64,000 nt of DNA from Antilocapra americana (GCA_007570785.1 ML660204.1:3275968-3339967), one strand, 5' to 3'; positions 42,885 to 55,176 are shown, counted from the first letter of the stretch. A program made the numbers and translations. The notes: generated by a model from the sequence alone, not told the origin.

Positions 42885-43012
42885 ACCAGGGGCTGCTGTG
42901 TGACCTTGGATGAGTCACCCAACCTCTCTGGTCATTAATATAGTACTATCTACCTTAGAGAGTTGATGTGAGGATAAAGCATGTTAATACATATGAAGTA
43001 TTCACCATAGGC
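42885..43012 (+). mobile_element. MIR SINE relic
   Basis: 'gctgtgtgaccttggatgag', 'tcacccaacctctctggtca', 'gatgtgaggataaagcatgt' match MIR. Confidence 0.75.
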
Positions 43013-44184
43013 CTCCATGGAATGATTTCACCAGGAGCGTGTAAGCTCCATGGGACAGGCACTGGGTCTTGCTGACTGCGACCCCCCGGGCCGGGTACAA
43101 GGCGGCATCCTCAGAGTGGGTTCTGAAGGCAAGCTTGCTGCTCACCGGAACCCCCAGTCTGAGAAGGGTGCCCAGCATACCCTGACTGCTCCTGTCCTAT
43201 CTTTGGAACCCAGGAAGACATGCTGCTTCACCGTGGGTGGATCCCTGTTGAAGTAAGGATGGGCTGATTTTTGTTATAAGCTAAAAAAAAAAGGCCTTGC
43301 ATGTACTTACTAAATCATCTGCAGCAAAGACCTTTGTGTTCAACTCTTGAGCCAAGCCTGACACTGGACACCAAGAATCTAACCTCTGTTCTCTAGGCAA
43401 GCACTACCCCTTGCTGACAACTGGTACAAACAGAAAATGATAGTATTTTGACTGTGCACTGGGGTCAGCCAGACAGCTAGGGGGCATCTGCATGGAGTTT
43501 GGTGAAAAAAAAAAATGCATTTCATTAAAAATATTCTATAATTATGATAAGGAGGACAAAATACAAAGGATTATGGGAATGTATTTGATACTGAGTTCTG
43601 TTTAAAATTTCCAAATAAAACTGTCATCTTAAAAAGAGAACCACAACAAAAAATTAACTCATCTGGTTTATGTCAGATCTTAAGATTGTTATGACCACAT
43701 GATTCCTGTGGACGAATTTTGCTGAAGATGGTCTTCATGTGTTACTATCTGTAAAAAATTTTGAGTAAATAAGGACTAAAATCTTTAAAATGTTAAAACA
43801 ACATTCATAAAAGGAAGAAAAAACAAGTGAAATGACATTTTTTAAAAAAATCCAAAGGTCCTTTAAAAAGGACACATCTTATGTTGCGATGAAACAATTT
43901 CATACTTGATCAAACTTCTCCACATCATGCATTTCAAATAATGTTGAGGCTCCAATTTTCAGAATTCACATTTTCCCCCAGTGGCTTAGTGCACATAGGT
44001 TGCAAATAAACAGTGGTTGGGATTCCAGACAGCCAATAGTTGGCCCACCTGGAGCCACAGCCTAACAGCTGCACCTCTGGCTGTATATCATGCAATATTC
44101 TACTTATTTAACATACAAATAAAAATACAGCCTGTCAGATAAAAGTGTTGTGTTAGAAACAAAGCATAATGGCTTAAGGAGTGT
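43013..44184. other. Unique sequence, AT-rich in the middle
   Basis: 43500-44160 is A-rich with A runs at 43284-43293 and 43506-43515. No gene or firm repeat seen. Confidence 0.45.
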
Positions 44185-44318
44185 GGGGGCTGGGGGGCTG
44201 TTTGGCTGTTATGCCTAGGGGGAGGGTGCTACTGTAGTCTAGTAGATAGAGCTTAGAGATGCTGATCATACTTGACAATGCACAGGACATGCCACCAGAG
44301 GATTATCCACCCCAAATG
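44185..44318 (+). mobile_element. MER5A-type hAT relic
   Basis: 'gggggagggtgctactgtag', 'agagatgctgatcatacttg', 'acaatgcacaggacatgcca', 'gaggattatccaccccaaat'. Confidence 0.65.
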
Positions 44319-44324
44319 TTAGAG

Positions 44325-44420
44325 ATGTGGAAGTTGCAGAGCCCAAGTTTAATCCCTGGTCCAGAAAATAAGATCCCATAAGCCCCGAGGGGTGGCCAAC
44401 AACAACAACAACAAAAACCA
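44325..44420 (+). mobile_element. CHR-type SINE 3' part
   Basis: 'gtttaatccctggtccagaa', 'aataagatcccataagcccc', then a (caa)n tail at 44398-44412. The 5' head is missing. Confidence 0.6.
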
Positions 44421-45524
44421 GAAACAAAAAATTGGGAACAATATCCACATTTAAAAGTAGGCCACTAGGGGGTAAAGCCCAGAGGTCAAAAACAGTGAAG
44501 GGGCAGCCTATTGGCGACTGCATCCCCCGAGCCTGGAAAGGGGCCCCGTCATGGCCAGTGGTGGGGCTTGATGGTCAGAGAAGGACAGTGTCCCCAGCGC
44601 CTCCATGGGCTACCAGCAGGCCCTCAGAGGAGCTCGGGGGACAGATCTGTGCATGTGAGTGCAAGGACATGAAGGCAGGGAAGACAGGGCTGGTGCAAGG
44701 ATCTTCATTCACATGTTAGACCATCCAGACAGCACATATAACAAGAGAGAGAAGAGTCAAGTCCACTCTGCCCACCAGCGCATGCAGGACGCAGAGAGCG
44801 GAACAGTCTCTGGGGAGGACGAGGAGTAAAGGAGCCTGAGTCCAGGTGGGGAGGGGTCTGGGAAGGGCTCTCCACCAGGCATTGCCTCCTTGAAGCCCAG
44901 TCCCTGGAGTTTCCGGGACTCTCCTCTGCTTCTCTCCCTACCTCTCTCCACCCACTCACCCCACCTCCCACACCCATTTCCAAACATTGGGGTGTAATTA
45001 CAGTCAGCAGTATTGTCATGGGGCTCAGAGAGCCAGTGGGTACAAGGGCTCCTGACCTGGCCTGCCTCCGAACCGGGTGGGAGGTGTTTCCTATAAACCC
45101 GGGTGTTTTTAATGAGTCCTTTACGACAGCTAAATGATTAAACCAGAGATTGACAAGGATGACTGGTACACTGCGACTTGGCAGCAAATGAGAGGAATGG
45201 GCTCCCGCCTTGCCATCCCCTTAGGCATTCTTGTAAATTATGGCAGTAGAGAACTTGTGGGAGCTGGTGGGGCACAGACCTATGCAGCTTACTTGACAAA
45301 CCAATGAGCACCCATATATTTCATAGTGACTGGGAGACCTGGTTTTCTCTTTCTTCGAGTCTGATGCAGATCTGAATTGAGAATAACCTGTCTAATGCCT
45401 GCAGCAGAGAGTTCCGCTGGTATATGGGACCAGGTCTGCCCGGAGGGGGCTGACCAGAGTAACATGCAGGAAGCCCAGGTATATGCGAACTTCAGGTAAA
45501 AAGCAAGCGCTTCTTTTAGTATAC
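44421..45524. other. Unique sequence with possible conserved block
   Basis: 45100-45190 ('acagctaaatgattaaacca', 'gattgacaaggatgactgg') has the look of a constrained non-coding element. The 160-codon minus frame 44705-45187 is of low-complexity composition and has no known domain. Confidence 0.4.
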
Positions 45525-46225
45525 ATTTTCATTCCAGTCCCAAAGAAAGGCAATATCAAAGAATGCTCAAACTACCACACAATTGCACTCATCTCACATG
45601 CTAGTAAAGTAATGCTCAAAATCCTCCAAGCCAGGCTTCAGCAATACATGAACTGTGAACCTGCAGATGTTCAAGCTGGTTTTAGAAAAGGCAGAGGAAC
45701 CAGAGATCAAATTGCCAACATCTGCTGGATCATAGAAAAAGCAAGAGAGTTCCAGAAAAACATCTATTTCTGCTTTATCAACTATGCCAAAGCCTTTGAC
45801 TGTGTGGATCACAGTAAACTGTGGAAAAATCTTCAAGAGATGGGAATACCAGACCACCGACCTGCCTCTTAAGAAACCTGTATGCAGGTGAGGAAGCAAC
45901 AGTTAGAAATGGACATGGAACAACAGACTGGTTCTAAATAGGAAAAGGAGTACATCAAGGCTGTATATTGTCACCCTGCTTATTCAACTTATATGCAGAG
46001 TACATTATGAGAAATGCTGGGCTGGAAGAAGCACAAGCTGGACTCAAGATTGCCAGGAGAAATATCAATAACCTCAGATATGCAGATGACACCACCCTTA
46101 TGGCAGAAAGTGAAGAGGAACTAAAGAGCCTCTTGATGAAAGTGAAAGAAGAGAGTGAAAAAGTTGGCTCAACGTTCAGAAAACTAAGATCATGGTGTCT
46201 GGTTCCATCACTTCATGGCAAATAG
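45525..46225 (+). pseudogene. BovB reverse-transcriptase remnant, frameshifted
   Basis: One frame (to 45872) carries KECSNYHTIALISHASKVML, QAGFRKGRGTRDQIANI and the first catalytic block AKAFDCVDH. It then breaks. A second frame (45968-46225) carries SPCLFNLYAEYIM and the catalytic RYADDTTL. At least one frameshift lies between, and another follows near 46165. The later C-terminal part survives only in pieces. Confidence 0.9.
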
Positions 46226-46848
46226 ATGGGGAAACAGTGGAAACAGTGGCTGACTTTCTTTTCTGGGCTCCAAAATCACTGCAGATGGTGATTGCAGCAA
46301 TGAAATTAAAAGACACTTACTCCTTGGAAGAAAAGTTATGACCAACCTAGACAGCATATTAAAAAGCGGAGACATTACTTTGCCAACAAAAGTTCATATA
46401 GTCAAGGCTATGGTTTTTCCAGTGGTCATGTATGGATGTGAGAGTTGGATGGTGAAGAAAGCTGAGCTTTGAAGAATTGTTGCCTTTGAACTGTGGTGTT
46501 GGAGAAGACTCTTGAGAGTCCCTTAGACTGCAAGGAGATCCAACCAGTCCATCCTAAAGGAGATCAGTCCTGGGTGTTCATTGGAAGGTTTGATGTTGAA
46601 ACTGAAACTCCAATACTTTGGCCACCTGATGCAAAGAGTTGACTCATTGGAAAAGACCCTGATGCTGGGAAAAATTGAGGGCAGGAGAGAAGGGGATGAC
46701 AGTGGATGAGATGGTTGGATGCATCATCAACTCAATGCACATGGGTTTGTGTGGACTCCAGGAGTTGGTGATGGATAGGGAGGCCTGGCATGCTGAGATT
46801 CATGGGGTTGCAGAGTTGGACATGACTGAGCGACTGAACTGAACTGAG
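45525..46848 (+). mobile_element. BovB LINE, 1.3-kb 3' portion
   Basis: Starts inside the RT coding region ('cattccagtcccaaagaaag') and ends with the BovB 3' terminus ('gagcgactgaactgaactga'). 5'-truncated. I see no clear TSD. Confidence 0.92.
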
Positions 46849-46984
46849 CTGTCTCAAATATTGCATGGGACACATTTACACTAAAACACTATTTGTTGTT
46901 TATCTGAAACTCAACTTGAACAGAGTGTCCCAAATTTCATCTCATAATCCCATTTCTAGAATAAGACGTACTTGAAAAACATTC

Positions 46985-47118
46985 ACCTGGGGAACCTCTG
47001 TGAATCTCAGTTTCTCCCTGTGTACAATGGGCATAACACTAGGACCTACATTATAAGGGTGTTGTGACAAGGCTGTGATGTTATTCATATGAAGCAATTA
47101 CAGAGTTGGGCACTTAGT
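46985..47118 (+). mobile_element. MIR SINE relic
   Basis: 'gaatctcagtttctccctgt', 'gtacaatgggcataacacta', 'aagggtgttgtgacaaggct' match MIR. Confidence 0.7.
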
Positions 47119-47699
47119 AAGCCCCCAAACATACATAAATGGTATCCTTTTATCTATTCAATTGAATTCCTAGGGAATCCATATCCAAATTGTCTGACAG
47201 TCTTTCTGCTAAAGGGACAAGATCAGAAGACCTGTGTTGGAAGAAAACATGGCCCTAGAGGCGGTGCCTCAACCTTCAAATGTTGGGCACTTTGGCTGTC
47301 AAAGTCAGAGAGGGTGGACTCAAATGGTCTGTGGGATTCGAAAAGGACAAACCCATTACATAGTCCTTTGGAGGACTGTATGGGGACCATCTGGGTAGAC
47401 ATACCACTTCTGAGCTAGAGACCAACTCCCACATGTCCCACTGTGGGAGGCAGGGCTCCCAGGGGAAGAAGGATCCAGGACACAGATAACTGATTCCATC
47501 TGAAAGCTGCTCAAGTCACTTCACTTTTGACTCGCCCACAGCCCTGAGAACTGAGCCAGGTTCAAAGGAAAACCAGAACCTTGTCCTCCAGGAATTGATA
47601 CTGTGCAAGGAAAGATAAGCTAGAACTCAAGTAACGGGAAACCAGGACAGAGTAGGACTTTTTAAAACAAAATTCTTTGGAGCAACTATTCCTTGCCAG
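47119..47699. other. Unique sequence
   Basis: No repeat or gene recognised; the plus frame 47089-47418 (109 codons) overlaps MIR at its start. Confidence 0.45.
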
Positions 47700-47862
47700 A
47701 TGCCATTTGCATATGCCATGTTGTTTACTGCTGTGCTCAGCCCTGACAGGTTGTGTATGGAGAAAACCAGGGCCCAAGAGGAGGAGGAAGTTATCCCAAA
47801 CAACACAACAGGTGAGCAGGGAGCCAGGATTCCAACCCAGACTTGATGCAACTCAAAGGATC
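47700..47862 (-). mobile_element. MIR SINE relic
   Basis: Antisense MIR: 'gcccaagaggaggaggaagt', 'gagcagggagccaggattcc', 'aacccagacttgatgc'. Confidence 0.5.
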
Positions 47863-47984
47863 AAGGCAAAATTTAGGTCTTAGAGAAAGGGAGCTGTTGA
47901 GATCAACAGCATCTCTGGAGCCTGAAAGGGAAATTCTAATAATTTACAGAAGAGAAGGAAGAGCTGAACTACCCAATATAGTTG

Positions 47985-48180
47985 TCAGGAGACATATATG
48001 TCTGTTTAAATTTAAACTAATTAAAATTGAATTTGAGTTCCGTTCCTCAGGGACATGAGCCACATTTCAAGAACTCAGCAACCACATGTGGCCAGTGGCT
48101 CCCATATTGATGGAGCAGAGGTGGAACACCATCATTACCACCTAAAATTCTGGTGGACAGTCCTGCCACTCTAGTGACTA
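47985..48180. mobile_element. hAT-like DNA transposon relic (MER3-like)
   Basis: 'tttaaatttaaactaattaa', 'tccgttcctcagggacatga', 'gccacatttcaagaactcag', 'aaccacatgtggccagtggc' are characteristic of a common short DNA transposon with the CCACATGTGG palindrome. Confidence 0.6.
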
Positions 48181-49747
48181 AGGAAAAAATTTCCTGACTC
48201 TGGAAGTGAGTCTTCCAAGACCTTAAAGAAAAATATATTTCATTAGGGCCCCCAGTGAAGAAGTCAACTGCAAGTAAATATTTGAGTTGCTTACATCTAA
48301 GGACAAAACCTAAATTCTAAATCACTATAAAGAAGGTTCTAAAGCCTTAAGAACACAATTAAGGGTAAGGTATATATGTAGGCTAAAAAGAGCACCGGAA
48401 TCTTAAAGCTCCCTTCCTAAAAGTTCTAGAACTCTTAAGAAAACAAGCCTAGAGCCCTTTAAAAAGTGTATGTCAATTCTTGCTTTTTTTTCCCCTCCTA
48501 ACTTCTTAGTGTATTGTTTGATGAGATGATCAAGTCAAGAAGTATTTGGAGACGACAGAACCCAGGGACTATCTAGTTCTTGAGCACAGGTTTCTAAATT
48601 GAATCTGGGATGGTGAAATCTAAATTGCAAAGCTGAAGGTATATTGCAAACACTTCCATAAGGACGTAAAATGAAGGTCAAAACATATCATTAGAATTAC
48701 ATTTGGTTGTCTATCCCAGAGAACTCAAATAAATGACTTAATTAAATCAAATAAGCCTATTTCCTTCTCATTTAAAAAGTGTCTAGAGGAGAATAGGCCA
48801 GAACTAGAAAGAGATACCCCATCATGGTGAACCTAGGCTCCTTCTGCTTTTCATTCTTAGCATGAAACTTCCAGTCTCAAGTCTCCTCATGGTCCGAGAT
48901 GGCTGCTGGAGCTCCAGCCATCATGCCTTATTTTAAACAGGGTAAAGGAGCAGGGAGTTGCCCCCCAAAAGGGCATGCTTCTCAGCTGAGCCAGCCTGCC
49001 TTTAAGAAACTTACTGAGCAGCCCCATGCATTGACTTTCCCTAGCATCTCATGGGCCATTTCTAGCTGCGGGGGGTCTAGAAATAAAGTCCTTTAGCAGG
49101 GCACATCACCACTCAGAATAAAAGCAGGATTGTCTTAGGAAGGAAAGAGAAAGATTGGAAGGAAAGAGAGAAGATGATGTTGGCTATGCACCTAGGAGTC
49201 CCAGTTACACATGGTACAGGGTGTAGCTACTTTGCCCTCAAACACCGAAGAGCAGATCAGGAAATGCAGTCTGCTCACTGGTGGTGAAGGGCAGGGCTCT
49301 TGCTTGCTAGTGCCAATAAAGGCCAAGTATAACAATAGAGAGTGGTGAGGACTGTGGACAACCGGAGGATCCATACCCATCTCCAGGAGGCATCTTCCAC
49401 TCAGTCATGCTTGATTACTGTTGGAGCAGGCCTATTGGTCCCAGGGTTTTATTTTTGTTTATTTATTTGATTAAAAGAGCATTAAGACATTTAGATTGTA
49501 GAGTGTGATCTCTCAATTTTTAAACACTGAGTTTATGACTACTTTTAAAAATTTAAGAAATGTGAGTGGCAAATAAAATTGGCAAGTTTTGACTCATGGG
49601 AGGCTGTAAGTTTTTATCTTCTGACTACAGACAGGAAAATAGAATAACCCCATTGTGTGGCATTATCTAATGAAATTTGTGCATCAGTTCTTAAGAGGGA
49701 GGAGGAAGGCTTAACTAAACATAATCAAATCCAGCAAGGCTGGGGGA
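48181..49747. other. Unique sequence, AT-rich
   Basis: 1.5 kb without firm repeats. 48200-48780 is A-rich. No gene seen. Confidence 0.45.
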
Positions 49748-49880
49748 TTTATTTATTTATTTACTTTTTATTGTATATGAGTATAGCCAATTTACAATGT
49801 TGTGATAGTTTCAGGTGGACAACAAAGGGACTCAGCCATACCTAAATATGTATTCATTGTCCTCCAAACTCTCCTCAACC
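49748..49880 (-). mobile_element. L1 3' UTR fragment
   Basis: 'tatttatttatttacttttt', 'gtatagccaatttacaatgt', 'agtttcaggtggacaacaaa': antisense cetartiodactyl L1 3' end. Confidence 0.75.
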
Positions 49881-50410
49881 CTGGGAGATGGTGACTTTGG
49901 GTGCTTGGTGGAGTGAGGGGCCCAGGGCTGTCAGGGAAACTGGATGGCCAAACCTCATGGGTTGTGAGCAAGGTGATCTGGGCCACTCATTTGGCCCTTC
50001 TTGTATGTTGTGAGCTCCAGCTTTGCAAAATGTCCCAGCTTCCCAGAAGAGCTGGGGCCAGGCCATGAGTTGGGGGAGATGGTTTGGGGAGTGGATTATT
50101 CTGCATCATTTTGCCTAAGCCTCGGGGAAAGGCAGCACCCGATCCAGTCCCAACCTGCTCTCCTTCAGCTGCTATCTCTTCCCAGCTTCTGGGTGGATTT
50201 CTCTGGGGCTGAGCCAGCTCTCCAACTCTGCTGCAAGATCCCAGGGCCCACTTTACATTGCGGAGGTTGATGGTCAGTGGGACTGCCCATGAAGGACAAT
50301 TCCAGGGAAGGGGCTTCTCTGGCCGTTCACAGCTGAGGCCAAAAAGCCAGGCAGTGCACCAGTGTCGCAGTTTGGCATCTTGTCTCTGGATAAATGCCAG
50401 TCACAAACAT
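49881..50410. other. Unique sequence
   Basis: No repeat or gene recognised; frames up to 89 codons lack domains. Confidence 0.45.
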
Positions 50411-50646
50411 AGGGACTTCCCAGGTCACTCAGTGGTAAAAGAATCCACCTGCAATGCAGAAGATGCTGGAGACAAGGATTCAGTCCCTGGGTCAGGAGGA
50501 TCCCCTGGAGGAGGAAATGGCAACCCATTCCAGTATTATTGCTGGGATAATTCCGTGGACAGAATTATTATACAGCTGGTGGGTTATAATCCATGGCGGG
50601 CTATAATCCATGGGGTCACAAAGAGTTGGACATGACTGAGCATGCA
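50411..50646 (+). mobile_element. Bov-tA SINE with internal duplication
   Basis: 'gggacttcccaggtcactca', 'attcagtccctgggtcagga', 'tggcaacccattccagtatt', ending 'gactgagcatgcacaaac'. The 'ggttataatccatggc' and 'ggctataatccatggg' stretches at about 50580-50613 are an internal tandem duplication. Confidence 0.88.
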
Positions 50647-51224
50647 CAAACACACAAACATAACCATCCTGAGCACACAGAACATTCGGGATAAATACCC
50701 CTGCTTGGTTCCAGCCATCAACTTACCCTCCTAATTTTGCCATTGACCGAGCTCTCAAGAAGGGATTAGAGGTTTGATCCCCACCCAGGGCCACTAACTG
50801 TCCTAGTTTCCTTGGGACTAAGGAGGTTCTCAAGGTACTGGACTCTGCACTTTGAACCTGGATGAGTTGGTCACCATATCTGTACCATCACTCTCCACGG
50901 AGAGTCTCATTTCCAGTACCAGGGATGGGGCAAGGAAATCTGTTACTGCCTGTGGAGAGGTCAGAGAGTGTGGGAAGACCTCTGTAGAAGACTGAAAAAC
51001 AACCTTTTTTTCTCAAGAGGTGCTTAGCATCATCCCGACCTACTGGGACACTGAAAGCAGCAAAGGGGCAGGAGCCTTCTCTGGATGGAAAAATCAGGTC
51101 AATAACAGCACAAGGGGCTCCCTCCAGAGTTTACAAAAAGGTCATCTGTGTTTGAGACCCAGAGAAGTTAAGAGGCAGTCTCCACTCTGCCGAATTTTCC
51201 CCTTGTTCTTGGTACAGTAAGACT
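50647..51224. other. Unique sequence
   Basis: No repeat or gene recognised. Confidence 0.45.
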
Positions 51225-51640
51225 CCTGCATACAAACAAGTTCCGTTCCGGGAGCCTGTTTGCAAGTCTAATTTGTTCATAAGTCCAACAAAGTTAGCCT
51301 AGGTACCCAACTAAGACTAATCTTTACACACACACATAATACATAAACAAGAAAACACAGAAATAAAGACAACATTTAAAATATGACAGTACAGGGTATT
51401 GAAAAGCACAGTAGTACAGAACAACAGCTGGCATACAGATCCTGGCATGGAGTGAACAGGCAAGAAGAGTTACCGGCTGGAGGAGGGAGAAGGTGGAAGA
51501 CGGTAGAGTTGAAGGATGGTCAACAATAGGAGATGAAGGGCAAGCTGCAGTTTCACTCATGCCTGACCCTGATGGAATGCATGTTCACATGTTCGAAAGT
51601 TCTCAATTTGAAGATTTCCATGTAGGGGACTTAATGTACA
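51225..51640. mobile_element. Old DNA transposon with diverged terminal inverted repeats
   Basis: The left end 'aagactcctgcatacaaa' and the complement of the right end 'aagtcccctacatggaaa' align with few differences. Internal text 'tttgttcataagtccaacaa', 'agttagcctaggtacccaac' recurs in mammalian genomes. Possibly Tigger-like; family uncertain. Confidence 0.5.
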
Positions 51641-52076
51641 AGGTGCAACGCAGTACGTACTGTATGCGCCCAAGTTCTCTTAAAGACAAACCCAACTAGA
51701 GATGGGTGTTGGCGAGTTGACCTGAGCCCAGAGGGTGTGAAGGACCATACTTACAGCTGTTACCAGAGGGCCTTCTGAGGGGTGGGGTCAGGATGTGGAT
51801 GAGGCAGATAACTTAGATTTAGAAAACTGTCCTGCGTTTCTCGAGTTTGTTCACCAATTTCTGAGACCTAACACCTGCCAGGCTTGAGATCAGAAGTCTA
51901 ATTTCTTCAAACTTAAAATGCTTTGCACTGAAGGCTGAGTTGGCGATTGCCAGAATGAATGTTGAATGGTAAGAAAGCAGTGGCAGCAAGCAACATGCAG
52001 CATACCGCATTAAAAATAGATCTGTTTGTGGGACATGTATTAGGTTAAGCTTAAAAATACTTCCCAGTATACACTG
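51641..52076. other. Unique sequence
   Basis: No repeat or gene recognised; the 117-codon minus frame 51819-52172 runs into the SINE. Confidence 0.45.
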
Positions 52077-52288
52077 TTTGCGTGTGCTAAGTCGCTTCAG
52101 TTGTGTCCGAGCCTTTGCGACCCTGTAGACTGTAGCCCGCCAGGTTCCTCTTCCACGGGATTCTCCAGGCAAAAGTACTGGAGTGGGTTGCCATGTTCTC
52201 CTCCAGGGAATCTTTCCGACCTAGGGATCAAACCTGCATTTCCTGCATTAAAAGTGACTTCTTAACCACTGAGCCACCAGGGAAGCCT
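52077..52288 (-). mobile_element. Bov-tA SINE
   Basis: 'gtgtgctaagtcgcttcagt', 'gcgaccctgtagactgtagc', 'tactggagtgggttgccatg', 'gagccaccagggaagcct'. CpGs partly kept. Confidence 0.93.
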
Positions 52289-52299
52289 GCCACCCTGCC

Positions 52300-52642
52300 A
52301 ATATACATTAGGTGCAGACAAATACTGTTGGGTTCCAGTTATACAAGGTACCTAGACGTCTCAAATTCATAGAATCAGAAAATACGTTGCCAGGGGCTGG
52401 GGGGTGGGAGTAGGGATGGGGTGGAGGAATGGGGAGTTAGTGTTTAATGGGGATGTTTCAGGGGGAACAGAGTTTCAGTTTAGGAAGGTAAGAAATTTGG
52501 GAGATGGGTGATGGTGAAAGTCACACAGCAGTGGGAATGTATGTAGTGCCACTGAACTGCATAGTTAAAAATGGTTAAAATAGCATGTTTCATATTATGT
52601 GACTTTTAACACAGTAAAACAAAATTTTTAAAAAAGTAGATG
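52300..52642 (+). mobile_element. L1M-type 3' UTR
   Basis: 'aaggtacctagacgtctcaa', 'ttgccaggggctggggggtg', 'acagagtttcagtttaggaa', 'gtagtgccactgaactgcat', A-rich end near 52620. Confidence 0.8.
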
Positions 52643-53588
52643 TACAGGTGGCAGATGTTTGTACAAGGGTTAAAAATGGGAAGAATCACACCAAGATCTG
52701 AAATAAGTTTGTACCCAGGAGAGGGAAGAGAATGTACCTACTAGTCCTTCCAAACCAACCCTTTTCTATTTGCACTAACTTTCTTTCCCCAAAGAGCATG
52801 TACTTCTTTGGTTTTTCCTTGTTAAACATCATCTATCGAATTTTCATCTAAGAGAGCAAGCAGGCTTCCTCTGAAGCAAAATCTAAAGTGTGAAAACCTC
52901 AGGGTTCTCAGATCTATAAGAACAAGAGGGTTCCTGCCCATAGGCCATCTCCCTAGTGCAAAAGAGGGCACATTTTATACACTTTTTCAAGAACAAATCC
53001 CTGGTGTAATTAATTAAGGCTATAATTATAGACCAATCTTTAAAAATGTAATTTGTAGTTTCCCTACAAAACTCATTTTGAACCTGACTTCTGACGTGGG
53101 TGAAATGATATTGGAACCAATTTTTACTACTTGGAGACTCTGGGTAAACCAGGCTTCATTTGTGATTGATTTAAGTATATTGTTATTTCTGCATGTATTA
53201 CTTAATAGGAACTAGTGTTTATGAAGCCACGCTCTGGAGAGTTCACTTCATTGAAAGCTCACAGCTGCCTTCTCGAAGCTGGAGGGACACTGCCACTCTG
53301 GGCTGGTTTTTCTCTGCTGTTTATTCCTATTTATCTTCCTTCTTGGGGTCAACAGTTTTCCAGGCCAGGCTTCATTCTGCTTATGATCTCTGGATTTGAG
53401 AAGGGTCCCCTGACAATGAGTAAAAGAAGCATGAAGTTTTTAAAGATGGCAAGGAGTCTTAGCCTTTGGGAGGGAAACTTTTCCAAATGCTGCTGGTCTG
53501 ACAGCTTTTTAGCTGTTGTGCTTTGTAGGGAGAAACATGGATTGTCGGGTCCTTTTTACTCTCAGAGTTTTTGTAGTTCAGGATTCTC
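52643..53588. other. Unique sequence with possible conserved block
   Basis: 52990-53100 ('taattaattaaggctataat', 'tacaaaactcattttgaacc') is AT-rich and looks constrained. The 153-codon plus frame 53215-53676 ends within a CHR SINE and has no recognised domain. Confidence 0.4.
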
Positions 53589-53750
53589 CCTCGGCTGGTC
53601 TGGTGGTCCAGTGGTTAAGAATCCACCTTTCAACGAAGGATTGAAAAACAGGCTGGATCCCTGGTCAGGGAACTAAGGTTCTATATGCTGAGGGGCAGCT
53701 AAGACCCCGAACTGCAACTAAGACCCAACACAGCCAAAATAAATATTTTT
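53589..53750 (+). mobile_element. CHR-type SINE
   Basis: 'ctggtggtccagtggttaag', 'ggatccctggtcagggaact', 'gcaactaagacccaacacag', then 'ccaaaataaata'. The head start is diverged. Confidence 0.82.
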
Positions 53751-54963
53751 TTTTTAAAAAAGAGGAAAGTTTATTTATTTATTTATTTTTAAGATAATGC
53801 TGGAAGATACACTCTCTCTTTAAGAAGATTCAAAAAGAAACGGTCTTAAGAAATAGGCATGGAGGAGGGGGGGAGGTGAGCAGGGTGGTGAAATCACTGG
53901 TTTTGCCTCCTCCACGGCAGCTGGAGATGGAGCTGGTTTATTAATGACACAAAGATTTTATATGTAACAGAGAGATGAGGCCTCGTTTCCCAGCTGTGAG
54001 GCGGGAATTCCAGGCTGTCAGGGTGATTAGGTCCACTCCCCAGATGAGGGGGTGTTGGGCGAACACTTCCACTCCTGCTTGGCACCCCCAGACCTGGGCA
54101 AGGTTCTGAGGGCCCCTTGTGTCTTCTCTCAGAATGGAACAGACAGGAAAGACCCTTGTCCTTTGATTTTAAATGAAGAGGCTGGCACGGGGGAGGGCCC
54201 TTTCTTCACACCTGGGGAAGGAGTCTTAACCTGTGAACACCTCTCGAAGGGGCAGTCAGTGCAAATCTTCCCACCGAAATAGTTCCCCATTTGGGCCCTT
54301 TGCCCACGAGACAGTTTTCTTATTCAATTGCTCATAATCTCTCAGAAGGATTACTCATTCTGACCAGCGGGAGGAACCGCACCCCCTCCCCCAAACTCCT
54401 TTTGAGTCATTTGGGGTTTCTAGCACCTTGCAGAAACATTGAGTTACTCCTTTTGTTGTAAAGATGATTAGCAGGAAACACCTCGGCCAGCAGTCTGTAC
54501 TTGTCACCATGCTGCCCAGAGGTGGAGCCCTGCCAGGATTGGCAGAACAAGGCTCAGCCTGGCTCTGGGAGACTGTGGCAGTGTGGCCTAGACCTGGGGC
54601 CTGCTGTGCCCAGACACCTGGCTGCAGAGTTCCCAGGGTTGTGTCTGCTTAAGACGCAGGCACCACAGGAAAACCAGGGTGAACTCTGCCGAGACGGGGC
54701 CAGTTGCTTAAGTGCCTACAGCTCAGATGACAAGGCGATAGACACCCTCGGTCTCCAACTCTTCTAGTCAAAGCTAGAAGGTTCTGTCCATTCTTTACTG
54801 CAAACTATCCTTTAAGAGTGAAATGAAGATAGTCGCTCCAGGACAAAAAAAAAAAAAAAGAAGATACTCATTCCCTTTGAAAAAACATGAACCACCTTTT
54901 TTTTTTTACTTTTTAAAAATGTATTTTCTTTTTTAAGAATTTATATTATTTTATTTAATACAT
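53751..54963. other. Mostly unique sequence
   Basis: (ttta)n at 53770-53789, poly(A) at 54845-54859, T run at 54898-54908. Plus frames at 54464-54767 overlap one another and lack domains. Confidence 0.45.
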
Positions 54964-55176
54964 GGGGTTTCCCTAGTGGCTCGGATGGTAAGGAATCTGC
55001 CTGCCATGCGAGAGACCTGGGTTTGATCCCTGGGTTGGGAAGATCCCTTGGAGAAAGGAATGGCAACACACTCCAGTATTCTTGCCTAGAGAATTCCATG
55101 GACAGAGGAGCCTGGCAGACTACAGTCCACAGGGTCACAACCAATTGGACACGACTGACTAAGCGATTAACACATT
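54964..55176 (+). mobile_element. Bov-tA SINE inside CHR SINE tail
   Basis: 'ggggtttccctagtggctcg', 'gggtttgatccctgggttgg', 'atggacagaggagcctggca', ending 'aagcgattaacac'. Confidence 0.93.

Noticed and set aside
44705..45187. 160-codon minus-strand frame
   Set aside because: Ser/Gly/Pro-rich, no domain, no flanking splice signals that agree with it.
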